A stretch of 30,897 nucleotides of DNA from Candidatus Saliniplasma halalkaliphilum (GTDB lineage Archaea > Thermoplasmatota > Thermoplasmata > Halarchaeoplasmatales > Halarchaeoplasmataceae): NCBI GenBank assembly GCA_019594235.1, contig JAFDTG010000004.1, positions 1 through 30,897 of the forward strand. Reading direction: 5' to 3'. The translations under genes were made by a program, and so were the position numbers. Shown piece by piece: positions 18,901-26,537 of the stretch. How positions within the stretch are numbered: position 1 is the first letter of the stretch; every line of letters starts with the position of its first letter. Under the pieces are notes generated by a model. That model did not search any database, was not told the origin of the DNA, and saw only the letters and a program-made list of their open reading frames with translations.

Positions 18901-19045
18901 TCTCTTCGATATCATCCTCAGATTCGATGGAAGCCTCTGAATCTTCTATATCAAAAAGAGAAAGATCTACACCACACTCCGGACACTTTCCAGAATCTGA
19001 AGGAATACTCGATTCACATACGGGACATTCTATTTCTGCGGACAA
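15926..19045 (-). CDS. Large acidic zinc-ribbon and coiled-coil repeat protein, unknown function
   Basis: This 1039-residue protein carries two four-cysteine zinc ribbons at its N-terminus (C7/C10/C21/C24 and C96/C99/C110/C113). A very acidic helical region follows. Two long units (about 150-420 and 425-690) repeat each other; each contains a segment like SEARxxxxNIDxLKxLLxxAVK and ends in YxxYIxxLKxxKxKxDxGxY. A third, more divergent set of the same short helical hairpins (xxGDYExAxxxLxEL) fills about 785-1039. Glu/Ala-rich linkers separate the units. I see no membrane helix, so it is probably cytoplasmic. Helical-hairpin repeats suggest a scaffold; zinc ribbons suggest binding to nucleic acid or protein. 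The start is TTG at 19045, supported by GAGGTG seven bases before it and a TATA box. The methyltransferase gene follows after three bases. Confidence 0.85.
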   Translation of the reverse strand: MSAEIECPVCESSIPSDSGKCPECGVDLSLFDIEDSEASIESEDDIEEIMGKLIDDDEDLELLQEIKGLNGDDIEEDEESEEELTDETEEVLMFACPICDAEVSEYATECPQCGAIFEEDEDEEPVEEEISVEEPVQEEALDEKSKELTEGIDRIKSMLSDIQSAKIDNTAFKDQMDDLVDIAKSGDYDEGLKLLNELEEMGERILKIDEILSDVNSTIKDIPDDIDVSEQLEKLDMVMDLGEDGDYSSALIKAEEIVGELEEKKSSELKKLDEEVKGKLKEARTSLSEARGTKINIDDIKELMRMAVKDKKEGSLKEAIEGFEDVAKWSDKVVDLYDLLLENKKKIKELKDEGLEYKKYITDLKESKSKADGGNYTDAENLLKELSEELQSESKEAEEKAEAEEEAEVEEAEEKAEADDRLKEEFRERVSGLKTKVSKAKDTSVEITPLKSLVSEIKDVGLSGDFEEALSKIDEVDQIFDSIIKIDEKIESLDDRIQELSESGFETEGFEEELEKVVSLADRGEYKDGIELSDEISKNISEFVEKKKKEEELEKEEIKDQFDKKLSEARSKLSEARDLKLNIDVLKNLLRGAVKAGNQEDYEHGFEKLETLNEKYEVLQDIYGKIEEGKELIRQLKNEEIEYNKYIGELKKGKLKTDEGDYEVSLSMINETINSIKEDLEDAELEEDIPSPEEIESEVEAELKKVDVEESLDKEEEMEDSFPSEEEIEAEIEAEIGAEIDAELMEAEKQVSIDEDMESIGEEIPSEEVIEEPSVEEEKAEGIPDKELYMEDIENLTSEIRSMIKLAKQNDYILEGGKEIIDKAIESTRRNDYETAYDLLSEGKESVEEEFEGILEEAIVDIELTLEEHGDEKDLDDTQMSISEIRSQVEEGDFESAVEQLNEIEDELTTTKGPGQEIQEKIDRTEKVLKDAQYVGIDIEQAMELLERAKKEKKVGNYIEAEDLAKDAKNKVLDFVPDFMNDKLSKAKKDLMKAKIVGTDVSKPIDLLKQANFAKKNEEFEDCLHYIKMFEEEMNERKG

Positions 19046-19085
19046 TCTAAAGCACCTCTAATAGGGGTTTTGAATAATCCAGATT

Positions 19086-19137
19086 GATATATAGTTTTTT
19101 TTACTATTTAGTTAGTCTTGTCAAAAGGATTTAAATA
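19086..19137. promoter_or_regulatory. Divergent promoters for the coiled-coil gene and thiC
   Basis: On the minus strand CTATATATC (19086-19094) would start a transcript near 19065, leaving a leader of about 20 bases with GAGGTG and a TTG start. On the plus strand TTTAAATA (19130-19137) lies 25 bases before the thiC ATG, fitting a leaderless mRNA. I see no thiamine riboswitch in the 113-base gap. Confidence 0.55.
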
Positions 19138-19158
19138 AGTATATCCGATGGATTCCCG

Positions 19159-20427
19159 ATGACTCTTATAGAAGAATGCGAGGCAGGCGTACCAGCTTTT
19201 GTGAAGGAAGCGGCCAAAAACGAACCGGTATCAGGCCAAAAGTTAGCTAAACTGGTAAAAAGGGGGCACGCAGTCATACCTAGAAACCTAAAACACGATC
19301 CTATTCCTAAACCTATCGGTAGAGGTCTTAAGGTAAAAATAAACGTTAACATCGGGACTTCAGAAACACAATCTGATGTTAATAAAGAACTAGAAAAGGT
19401 TAAAATCGCTGAAAAGTATGGGGCAGATTCCATAATGGATCTGAGTACCGGTGGGGACATAGACAAGATTAGAAAAAAAATCATTGAATCTACTGATCTA
19501 CCTGTAGGAACCGTTCCTATCTACCAATGTGGTCTAATCAAAGCTAGAGAAAGTGCGATAGTAGAGATGACATCCGATGATATATTCAACGGTATCAAAA
19601 AGCATGCTGAAGAAGGAGTAGATTTCGTCACTGTTCACTGTGGTGTCACAAAAAAGGCTGTAGATTCTTTAAAAGAAAGTGGACGTTTGACAGACGTTGT
19701 AAGTAGAGGTGGATCTTTTTTAACAGCTTGGATACTTCACAATGGAGAGGAGAATCCATTGTATTCTGAATTCGATTATCTACTCGAAATGGCTAAAGAA
19801 TACGATCTTACACTCAGTTTGGGAGATGGTTTCAGACCCGGGTCTATCGCCGATGCTACAGACAGACCGCAGATTCAAGAACTCATCACACTCGGTGAAT
19901 TAGTTAAGAGATGCAGGAGTGAAAAAGTTCAAGCCATGGTCGAAGGGCCTGGACATGTACCTATCGATCAAATATCAGCCAATGTTAAGATCCAAAAAGA
20001 GCTTTGTAATGGAGCTCCATTTTACGTTTTAGGTCCTCTCGTCACGGATTTCGCTCCTGGATACGATCACATATCTGGAGCTATAGGTGGCGCTATCGCG
20101 GCTTATAAAGGAGCTGATTTTCTTTGTTACGTAACACCTGCCGAACATTTAGGACTCCCTGATATAGATGATGTAAAGGAGGGAACCATAGCATCTAAGA
20201 TCGCAGCCCATGCTGCTGATATAGCACGAGGTATAGACCTAGATGTAGATCACAGCATATCCAAAGCCAGGAAAGAATTAGACTGGGATAAGATGTTCGA
20301 TAAGGTGGTGGATCCCGATAAAGCAAAGAAATTCAGAAAGAAAAAGAACCTCTCCGATGAAGAGGCATGCTCTATGTGCGGAGACGTATGTGCGATCAAG
20401 ATGGTGAATAAATATCTCAACGGATGA
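19159..20427 (+). CDS. thiC: Phosphomethylpyrimidine synthase
   Basis: ThiC rearranges aminoimidazole ribotide into the hydroxymethylpyrimidine phosphate of thiamine, using SAM and an iron-sulphur cluster. The 422 residues fit the shorter ThiC form common in archaea. Family segments seen include GRGLKVKINVNIGTS, the GADSIMDLSTGGDI segment, the VTVHCGVT segment, MVEGPGHVP and GPLVTDFAPGYDH. Near the C-terminus CSMCGDVC gives the cluster cysteines in a CxxCxxxC spacing, as I recall for the short form. The ATG at 19159 sits 25 bases after a TATA box. A nearby ATG at 19148 is out of frame. No other thiamine genes are present. Confidence 0.96.
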   Translation: MTLIEECEAGVPAFVKEAAKNEPVSGQKLAKLVKRGHAVIPRNLKHDPIPKPIGRGLKVKINVNIGTSETQSDVNKELEKVKIAEKYGADSIMDLSTGGDIDKIRKKIIESTDLPVGTVPIYQCGLIKARESAIVEMTSDDIFNGIKKHAEEGVDFVTVHCGVTKKAVDSLKESGRLTDVVSRGGSFLTAWILHNGEENPLYSEFDYLLEMAKEYDLTLSLGDGFRPGSIADATDRPQIQELITLGELVKRCRSEKVQAMVEGPGHVPIDQISANVKIQKELCNGAPFYVLGPLVTDFAPGYDHISGAIGGAIAAYKGADFLCYVTPAEHLGLPDIDDVKEGTIASKIAAHAADIARGIDLDVDHSISKARKELDWDKMFDKVVDPDKAKKFRKKKNLSDEEACSMCGDVCAIKMVNKYLNG

Positions 20428-20476
20428 CCAATACTTTTAAGTAATCTAACTTTAACTTCATGTAAAGAGTGATACT

Positions 20477-20755
20477 ATGGAATTCAAAGTGCTCGAAAAG
20501 GACGAAGGAAGACTCGTTATAAAAGTATTAGATGCTGATGCAAGTGTGATGTATCCGATCATCGAACAACTCATAGAGGATGAAAGGGTCGAGGATGCTA
20601 ATTATTCTGTTGAACACCAAGAATTGGACGACCCAGTTTTAACCATCCGTGCTATAGAAGGTGAATACCCAAAAGAGATCCTTACGGATATCGCAGAGTC
20701 AATAAAGGGGCAGTTTAAAGAACTATACAATGAGTTATTTGAAGAGGAAGAATAA
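20477..20755 (+). CDS. rpoL: DNA-directed RNA polymerase subunit L (Rpo11)
   Basis: The 92-residue length and opening (MEFKVLEKDEGRLVI) fit RpoL, the archaeal counterpart of the bacterial alpha N-terminal domain partner and of eukaryotic Rpb11/AC19. It pairs with RpoD to nucleate polymerase assembly. The segment EHQELDDPVLTIRAIEGEYP matches the conserved H-x-x-x-x-x-PxLxI region after the dimerisation helix, and the C-terminal helix is acidic as usual. A TATA-like CTTTTAA about 39 bases upstream and an AGAGTGAT Shine-Dalgarno-like site suggest its own short-leadered promoter. truD follows after 15 bases with GAGAGGAG in between, so they form an operon. Confidence 0.9.
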   Translation: MEFKVLEKDEGRLVIKVLDADASVMYPIIEQLIEDERVEDANYSVEHQELDDPVLTIRAIEGEYPKEILTDIAESIKGQFKELYNELFEEEE

Positions 20756-20770
20756 GAGAGGAGCTAATAG

Positions 20771-22060
20771 ATGGAAAGTAAGGTGGGAATAGAAACTTTC
20801 TTTACAGATACAGAGGGTGTTGGGGGTAAAATAAAAGTTTACCCTGAAGATTTTTGTGTGTCTGAACGGATCCAACTACCAGATTTAATGGAAGGGGAGT
20901 ACTCAGTAGCTAAAGTTTGGTCAAGAAATTGGGAGACCAATAGATTGATATTAAAACTTGCTAAAGAATTAGGGATCAGCAGAGATGACATAGCTTTTTC
21001 AGGGACTAAAGACAAAAGGGCTGTTACTGTACAATGGATGTCTTTCAAAACTGATCCCGAAAAACTCAAAAAAATCGATATCAACGATGTCAAGATCTGT
21101 GAGGTGAAAAAATCTCATCGGTCCTTCCATCTAGGTATGCACCACGGCAACGATTTCAAGATAATCATCAGAGAGATGGACTATGATCAGGAAAAAGCTC
21201 TAGAACTCGCTGATATGACCGGTGATAAGATCTTAGAAGAGGGAGGTTTTCCGAATTGGTTCGGTATCCAGAGGTTCGGAGCATTGAGGCCCATAACTCA
21301 TGAGGTTGGTAAATATATCGTTAAATCAGATCTTGAAAAAGCGGTTAAAACCTATATTGCTAATCCTATCGAAGGTGAGAACGAACAATGCTTTGAAGCT
21401 AGGAGTTTTTTAGAAGACACATGTGATTACGAAAAAGCTTACGAGATATACCCTAATAATCTACATTTTGAAAAAAGTATTATTAAACATCTTGTAAAGA
21501 AACCAGATGATTACGTAGGCTCTCTTAAAAAACTACCTAGGAACCTCAGGATGATGTTCGTCCATGCTTACCAATCCTATTTATTCAATCGTATGGTGAG
21601 TGAAAGGTTGAAAGAAGGTTATCCGCTAAATCATGCTTTGGTAGGTGACGTTCTGCTACCGGCTGATAGTTCAGGCCTTCCTAATAAAAATACAAAAGTC
21701 GAAGTTTCAGAAAGAAATCTTGAAAAAGCATCGTCCATGGTTAAACAGGGGAAAGCTTACGTGAGTGGTCCATTGATAGGCTGTCATACAGAGTTTTCAG
21801 GGGGTATTCAGGGAGAGATCGAGAAAAGTTTGATGGAAGAAGAAAACCTCATAAAAGAGGATTTTGTTATTCCAGAACTCTCGAGTCTTTCTTCAACAGG
21901 TACCCGTCGGGAAATGCTTTCAAATGTTAAAAATTTAAATTGGGAATTGAGTAGAGGTGGTTTGAAGCTTGAGTTTGGTTTAAACAAAGGGTGTTATGCT
22001 ACGACTCTTCTTAGAGAATTTATGAAGCTACCGCCTTCGGAGATCGATCGTTATAGTTGA
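20771..22060 (+). CDS. truD: tRNA pseudouridine(13) synthase TruD family
   Basis: TruD-type enzymes isomerise uridine 13 (or nearby positions, as in eukaryotic Pus7) of tRNA to pseudouridine. The catalytic aspartate lies in SGTKDKRAVTVQWMS (Asp81). NWFGIQRFG and RPITHEVG are further family signatures, and the archaeal insertion domain is present, giving 429 residues. FVHAYQSYLFNRMVSERL, near residue 265, is the conserved helix after it. It shares an operon with rpoL. Its TGA and the TGA of the convergent SCP2-domain gene form one palindrome, TGATCA, so the two genes abut with no gap. Confidence 0.95.
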   Translation: MESKVGIETFFTDTEGVGGKIKVYPEDFCVSERIQLPDLMEGEYSVAKVWSRNWETNRLILKLAKELGISRDDIAFSGTKDKRAVTVQWMSFKTDPEKLKKIDINDVKICEVKKSHRSFHLGMHHGNDFKIIIREMDYDQEKALELADMTGDKILEEGGFPNWFGIQRFGALRPITHEVGKYIVKSDLEKAVKTYIANPIEGENEQCFEARSFLEDTCDYEKAYEIYPNNLHFEKSIIKHLVKKPDDYVGSLKKLPRNLRMMFVHAYQSYLFNRMVSERLKEGYPLNHALVGDVLLPADSSGLPNKNTKVEVSERNLEKASSMVKQGKAYVSGPLIGCHTEFSGGIQGEIEKSLMEEENLIKEDFVIPELSSLSSTGTRREMLSNVKNLNWELSRGGLKLEFGLNKGCYATTLLREFMKLPPSEIDRYS

Positions 22061-22408
22061 TCAGAATATATTTTTTATCTTTAGCATATCCATAAAGGAA
22101 GCGTCCAATTTGATCTTCTTTCTAGCGTATGCTTCCATAGGTTTCATATCTTTATTCATTAGAGCGTTAAGGGTTTCTGTATCGGTAGTTATTGTAATAT
22201 CTGCATCGTCGTCACTTCCTTCCTTGATCTCACCTATTTCGGTTTCATCTATATTAAAATGGTAATTACCATCATCATTGAATACGACGGATACATCTCT
22301 CTTAAACCCATCTAATTTATCTTCTATATCATCACTTTCCTCAACGGTTTTTTCGAACTTACTCACCATCTTGTCAAGCAGTTCTCTAGGTTCTAACTCA
22401 TCACTCAT
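22061..22408 (-). CDS. SCP2 sterol-carrier-like domain protein
   Basis: This acidic protein of 115 residues matches the SCP2 fold. It opens with a helix, followed by the strand pattern DVSVVFNDDGNYHFNID, the segment ADITITTDTETLNALMNKDMKPMEAYARKKIKLDASFMDMLKI, and a hydrophobic end. Prokaryotic SCP2-like proteins bind lipids or other hydrophobic ligands in a tunnel, but the ligand here is unknown. The gene has a TATA-like ACTATTTAAATAAG about 35 bases before its ATG and lies alone between truD (convergent, no gap) and rnhB (same strand, about 50 bases upstream). Confidence 0.8.
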   Translation of the reverse strand: MSDELEPRELLDKMVSKFEKTVEESDDIEDKLDGFKRDVSVVFNDDGNYHFNIDETEIGEIKEGSDDDADITITTDTETLNALMNKDMKPMEAYARKKIKLDASFMDMLKIKNIF

Positions 22409-22461
22409 GGATTTTCACTAACCAATGGAATAATCGCTTATTTAAATAGTTTCTTACTCAC

Positions 22462-23109
22462 TTAAAATTCATCCAATGTACTGTTCTTGGATCGGGATAA
22501 CATCTCTCTTGCAGTTTCCCAGGACTTTCTGGTATGGGGTGGGAGGTCACCGTTTTGATTTATCCACCTCATTAAAAAGTCTCTTGTCCTGATATCCGAT
22601 GGATACCCACTTCCGATCTCTTCACCTAACTCCTTTTCTATGAGCTCTACTTCTTCATCCCTTTTCACTTTAGCTAGAATTGAAGCTGCAGATACCACCG
22701 GATATGAATCATCAGCTCCATGTCTTGAAATTATATCCATGGGTTCTTCGAGTTTTTCTTGTATCATAGATGCGAACTTTTCTTCATCGGTTGAAGCCGC
22801 GTCTACGTAAACCGTAACGGTTTCATCACAGAGTTCTTCGATGATCGATGCGAATAGACCGGCTTCGATCTCGTTCAATGTCATCTCCTCCCTGAGATTA
22901 TCTATCTCTTCAGCGGAGATCACCCTTAAGGAATAAGTACCTAATTTTTTTATTTCTGCTTCTAAAGATTTCCTCCTTTTGGGAGAAAGCCTCTTAGAAT
23001 CTTTAACATCCAGTTTTATCAGATCAGTATCCTCTTTCACAACTATACCTGCAACTACCATCGGGCCTATGACCGGTCCTCTTCCCGCTTCATCTATCCC
23101 ACATATCAT
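22462..23109 (-). CDS. rnhB: Ribonuclease HII
   Basis: RNase HII cuts RNA in RNA:DNA hybrids and starts removal of single ribonucleotides from DNA. The 215-residue protein begins with the hallmark GIDEAGRGPVIGPMVVAG (Asp6, Glu7). It has Asp103 (VYVDAAS) and the HGADDSYPVVSAASILAKVKRD block, which supplies the remaining catalytic acidic residues (Asp133 or Asp134, and Asp151). It ends in NSTLDEF, a near-match to a PCNA-binding motif with Asn in place of the usual Gln. A TATA-like AATTTATTTAAAA about 28 bases before the ATG supports a leaderless start. It diverges from hypF. Confidence 0.96.
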   Translation of the reverse strand: MICGIDEAGRGPVIGPMVVAGIVVKEDTDLIKLDVKDSKRLSPKRRKSLEAEIKKLGTYSLRVISAEEIDNLREEMTLNEIEAGLFASIIEELCDETVTVYVDAASTDEEKFASMIQEKLEEPMDIISRHGADDSYPVVSAASILAKVKRDEEVELIEKELGEEIGSGYPSDIRTRDFLMRWINQNGDLPPHTRKSWETAREMLSRSKNSTLDEF

Positions 23110-23130
23110 CCAGTACTAATTGAAGTTCTG

Positions 23131-23171
23131 TTTTAAATAAATTCCCTAACAATCGTCAGATAAATATAAAA
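23131..23171. promoter_or_regulatory. Divergent promoters for rnhB and hypF
   Basis: AATTTATTTAAAA on the minus strand (23131-23143) and AAATATAAA on the plus strand (23162-23170) lie about 28 and 23 bases from the rnhB and hypF start codons. Confidence 0.5.
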
Positions 23172-23188
23172 CTATGATTTAGTTCATT

Positions 23189-25360
23189 ATGACGATGCGG
23201 ATAATATTGAAAGGTACGGTACAGGGTGTCGGCTTCCGTCCAGCAGTTTACAGAGTAGCAGAATCATTGGATCTCAATGGTCATGTCAAGAACATGGGGA
23301 GCGAAGTCGAAGTAGTAATAGATGGAGACCCTGAAACTTTCTTGGAAGAACTGAAAAAGGAATTACCTCCTTTAGCCGAGATAACGAGTGTTGAAGTTTT
23401 TGAATATGGGACTGATACAAAGGAATTCAAGATTTTAAGTAGTTCAGAGGGAGAAAGATCTTCCACACTTCCCGTAGATACCGCACTCTGCGGAGACTGT
23501 CTGGAAGAGATGAGATCTATCGAAGACAGAAGATATCGATACCCATTCACTAACTGCACCAACTGTGGAGCAAGATTCACTGCGATATACTCTTTACCTT
23601 ACGACAGGGATAAAACCACCATGGATGATTTTCCCATGTGTGAAATGTGTAAGAGGGAGTACGAAGATCCATCGGATAGAAGGTTCCACGCCCAGACCAC
23701 TTCCTGCCCTAGATGTGGTCCTAGTTATACACATTATAACTCCCATCGAGATGTGATCGGAGGAGTAGATGAGTTCTGTGAAATCATCGAAAGGGGTGAG
23801 ATAGGTATCGCCAAGAGCTGGGGTGGTATGCACATAGTTTGTAGATTAGATGAGATACCGAAATTAAGAGAGATCTACGGCAGACCTGAGAAACCTTTCG
23901 CTCTGATGATGCCGGATGTTGAAATGATCTCAAAATATGCCTACGTTGAAAGGCAGGATGTTCTTGAAGGACCCCGCAGACCAATAATGATCTACAGAAA
24001 GAAGGAATATCGAAAAGAACTTTTAGATCATGCTGCACCTGGATTACCTACCGTTGGGATCATGCTTCCTTATACTGGATTGCATTTTGTCATGTTCGAT
24101 AAGATGGATGTAGAGGGACTGGTGATGACCAGTGCAAATCCCCCTGGGGAACCCATGGTGATCGAAAATGAGAAGTCTTTCGAGCTAGGTTTCGAATATA
24201 ATCTCCTACACGATAGGAAGATCGCCAACAGAGTAGATGATTCTCTCATAAGAGTACACGGAGATGATCTTGCGATAATACGTCGTTCCAGGGGATACGT
24301 ACCAGGATATCTGGATTTTTTAGCAGGTAAAGTCATGGCTGCAGGTGCGGATCAAAGTGGCTGTGTAGCATTTTCTAGGGATGGAAAAATCTATCCAAGT
24401 CAATATTTGGGTGATTTGGATTCTTATGGAGCATCTCAATTTTACAAAGATGCTGCTGATCATTTAAGTTCTATACTCGGCATCGATGAAGTTCATGGTG
24501 TTGGGGTTGATCTTCATCCTAAATATCGAAGTAGAAAGTTAGGTATCGAGTATGCTAAAAAATTCGACTGTGAACATTTCGAGATCCAACATCACTGGGC
24601 CCACGGAGCTTCGCTTCTATTAGAACACGACATCGACGAGATAGTCAGCATAAGCGTTGATGGAACCGGGTACGGTACTGACGGAAACATATGGGGAGGA
24701 GAAGTGCTATACTGTACAGGAGATGATTTTGAACGTACTGCACATCTGGAAACATTTCCACTTCTAGGCGGGGAAAAAGCCGTGGAAGACCCAAGAAGAC
24801 TGGTTTTTGCCATACAGCGAAAGTTAGGTGTCGACGGGAGTTTTTTCGAAGGCAGCGAAGCTGATATATTGGACAAACTGATGGGTAAAAGTGTAGAAAC
24901 CAGCAGTTTTGGTAGACTTTTAGATGCCGTGTCATGTTCCATGGGTGTTTGCTGTAAGCGAACGTACGAAGGTGAACCTGCCATGAAATTGGAAAAACTC
25001 CAGATGGAAGGAAATGATGATATCGATTATGAAGTGAGGTTAGAACGGGGTGAAATTTTGACTTTAGAACCTTTCCTTGAGATGATGTCCGGGGATGAGA
25101 AAAAAGCTGATAAGGCGGCATCTTACATTTCTAGAGTTTCGGAAAAAATTGCTGAAGCTGCCGTCCATACCGCTGAAGGGAAAGATGTTGAACATATTGG
25201 GATATCTGGTGGTGTATCTTATAATAGACCTATAGTCGAAAGTATTAGAAGTGTTCTAGCTAAAAATGGGTACGAATTATTAGTCCACAATAAAATACCT
25301 AACGGGGATATGGGTGTTCCCTTAGGCCAGGCTTACATAGTGGCAAATAAATTTCAATAG
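23189..25360 (+). CDS. hypF: Carbamoyltransferase HypF
   Basis: HypF makes thiocarbamate on HypE from carbamoyl phosphate, the source of cyanide ligands for [NiFe] hydrogenase. All parts are present in 723 residues. There is an acylphosphatase domain (1-90; VQGVGFR at 11-17, Asn35). Two four-cysteine zinc fingers follow (C101/C104/C123/C126 and C151/C154/C173/C176). A YrdC-like domain spans about 195-375. The Kae1-like carbamoyl domain covers about 376-723 (HHWAHG at 468-473, SVDGTGYGTDGNIWGGE, and a GISGGVSYNRP end segment). The second ATG (23195) would also suit the acylphosphatase start. No other hyp or hydrogenase genes are nearby, so the gene is an orphan here, but its presence implies a [NiFe] enzyme elsewhere in the genome. 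Confidence 0.95.
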   Translation: MTMRIILKGTVQGVGFRPAVYRVAESLDLNGHVKNMGSEVEVVIDGDPETFLEELKKELPPLAEITSVEVFEYGTDTKEFKILSSSEGERSSTLPVDTALCGDCLEEMRSIEDRRYRYPFTNCTNCGARFTAIYSLPYDRDKTTMDDFPMCEMCKREYEDPSDRRFHAQTTSCPRCGPSYTHYNSHRDVIGGVDEFCEIIERGEIGIAKSWGGMHIVCRLDEIPKLREIYGRPEKPFALMMPDVEMISKYAYVERQDVLEGPRRPIMIYRKKEYRKELLDHAAPGLPTVGIMLPYTGLHFVMFDKMDVEGLVMTSANPPGEPMVIENEKSFELGFEYNLLHDRKIANRVDDSLIRVHGDDLAIIRRSRGYVPGYLDFLAGKVMAAGADQSGCVAFSRDGKIYPSQYLGDLDSYGASQFYKDAADHLSSILGIDEVHGVGVDLHPKYRSRKLGIEYAKKFDCEHFEIQHHWAHGASLLLEHDIDEIVSISVDGTGYGTDGNIWGGEVLYCTGDDFERTAHLETFPLLGGEKAVEDPRRLVFAIQRKLGVDGSFFEGSEADILDKLMGKSVETSSFGRLLDAVSCSMGVCCKRTYEGEPAMKLEKLQMEGNDDIDYEVRLERGEILTLEPFLEMMSGDEKKADKAASYISRVSEKIAEAAVHTAEGKDVEHIGISGGVSYNRPIVESIRSVLAKNGYELLVHNKIPNGDMGVPLGQAYIVANKFQ

Positions 25361-25382
25361 ACAGACATCAAATTAATATAGA

Positions 25383-25394
25383 TATAATATATAT
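25383..25394 (+). promoter_or_regulatory. TATA box for the DUF389 gene
   Basis: ATAATATATATC is centred about 28 bases before the ATG at 25416; GAGAGGCTGAAG just before the ATG may also act as a ribosome site. Confidence 0.45.
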
Positions 25395-25415
25395 CCCATC
25401 AATGAGAGGCTGAAG

Positions 25416-26426
25416 ATGCTTCGATTGATCGAGATGCTGATACCCGAGGAGAAAAAGACCGATGCCGAAAATCTTTTAGAAGACGATAGTAAGGTCTTCG
25501 ATTTTTGGTTTGGCAAAGTATCCGAGAAAAAAGTTCAGATCAAATTATTAGTTGATGCTGAAAAGAATCAGACTGTTATCGATAAATTGGAAGACAATTT
25601 TGGGAGCTATGAAGGATTTAGATTGCTGATGTTCGACGTTCAGGCTAGCCTACCAATTCAGGAATCAGAAATAGAAGAATCTGAGGAAGAAAAAAAGAAA
25701 GGGGATTGGAAGGAAACTAAAGGTGTAAGCAGAGAAGAACTCTATAACTCAGCCATAGATGATGTGAAATTATCTTCAGTATACCTTCTTTTGATAGGGC
25801 TTTCAGCTATCGTTGCTTCGATAGGAGTGTTGAGAGGCGACGTTGCAGTGATAATCGGTGCCATGGTGATCGCACCTATGCTCGGTCCTAGTGTTGGACT
25901 CTCATTAGCCACTACATTAGCAGATTTTAGATTGGCCAAGAGAGCACTTAAAGCAAGTTTGTTCGGTATAGCCCTTGGATTCTTGATCGCAGTTGTTTTA
26001 GGACTGTTTTTGACCACTGATCCAACTACATCTACCGAGATAATGGCCAGGACCAATGTAGGTTATGGGGATGTAGCTCTTGCTCTAGCCGCCGGTAGTG
26101 CCGGGGCTTTGGCTTATACTAGAGGTATATCGGCAACTTTGATAGGTGTTATGGTGGCCATAGCATTGGTTCCGACTTTAGTCGCTTCGGGTCTGTTACT
26201 GGGTTCGGGTCACTATTCATTGTCGTTCCTAGCTATGATGCTGTTTTTTATCAATCTAATCTGTATCAACCTTTCTGGAGTTTTAACATTCATCGTCCAG
26301 GGTATTGAACCAAGTACATGGTGGGAAGCAAAGAAGGCTAAAAGATTAAACAGAGATGCATTGATCATATGGTTGGCTCTATTGGGTGTTTTGATCGCAG
26401 TTATTTATTACATGGGAATCAGTTAA
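25416..26426 (+). CDS. DUF389 family membrane protein
   Basis: This 336-residue protein belongs to the DUF389 family (hydrophobic domain of the TIGR00341 type), which has no established function. Residues 1-115 form a soluble, charged domain with alternating strands and helices, ending in a Glu/Lys-rich linker. About six transmembrane helices follow. The signature segment IGAMVIAPMLGPSVGLSLATTLADFRLAKRALKAS lies near 145-180 and a second glycine- and alanine-rich pair follows (ALALAAGSAGALAYTRGIS). The glycine/proline-rich helix breaks suggest a channel or transporter, which is inference. A promoter lies just upstream, so the gene is probably monocistronic. A candidate small RNA on the opposite strand ends in the A-rich stretch at its stop codon. 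Confidence 0.87.
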   Translation: MLRLIEMLIPEEKKTDAENLLEDDSKVFDFWFGKVSEKKVQIKLLVDAEKNQTVIDKLEDNFGSYEGFRLLMFDVQASLPIQESEIEESEEEKKKGDWKETKGVSREELYNSAIDDVKLSSVYLLLIGLSAIVASIGVLRGDVAVIIGAMVIAPMLGPSVGLSLATTLADFRLAKRALKASLFGIALGFLIAVVLGLFLTTDPTTSTEIMARTNVGYGDVALALAAGSAGALAYTRGISATLIGVMVAIALVPTLVASGLLLGSGHYSLSFLAMMLFFINLICINLSGVLTFIVQGIEPSTWWEAKKAKRLNRDALIIWLALLGVLIAVIYYMGIS

Positions 26427-26438
26427 AAAAAAGAAAAA
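26425..26438 (-). terminator. T-rich terminator of the small RNA
   Basis: Read on the minus strand, runs of five and eight T separated by one C follow directly after the CCCC strand of the RNA stem. They overlap the last bases of the DUF389 gene. Confidence 0.55.
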
Positions 26439-26508
26439 GGGGAGGGCTAGGTCGGGAAGGATGGTGGGATGGGATGCACTCTAACCTACTAGCCCCTGTT
26501 CCCCGATA
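26439..26508 (-). ncRNA. Candidate structured small RNA with a C-rich loop
   Basis: On the minus strand, GGGGA (26504-26500) pairs with TCCCC (26443-26439). After a 4-base bulge, GGGCTAG (26495-26489) pairs with CTAGCCC (26450-26444). The 12-bp stem encloses a 38-base loop containing the pyrimidine-rich CATCCCATCCCACCATCC. A TATA box (AAATATAAA, 26537-26529) lies 25 bases upstream of the stem, and T-rich runs follow it, so promoter, structure and terminator are all in order for a transcript of about 70-80 bases. I know no family match. The C-rich loop could pair with G-rich ribosome binding sites, which is speculation. It is not an SRP RNA: it is too short and lacks the conserved helix 8. Confidence 0.5.
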
Positions 26509-26528
26509 CAAAAATTCTCACGGATTAA

Positions 26529-26537
26529 TTTATATTT
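26529..26537 (-). promoter_or_regulatory. TATA box for the candidate small RNA
   Basis: AAATATAAA on the minus strand lies 25 bases before the first base of the predicted RNA. No ORF follows it before the radA-distal stretch ends, which is why an RNA gene is the better reading. Confidence 0.45.

Noticed and set aside
26439..26508. SRP (7S) RNA at this locus
   Set aside because: GGTCGGGAAGG on the plus strand recalls the SRP helix 8 loop, but the rest of the helix 8 consensus is missing and the locus is far too short.
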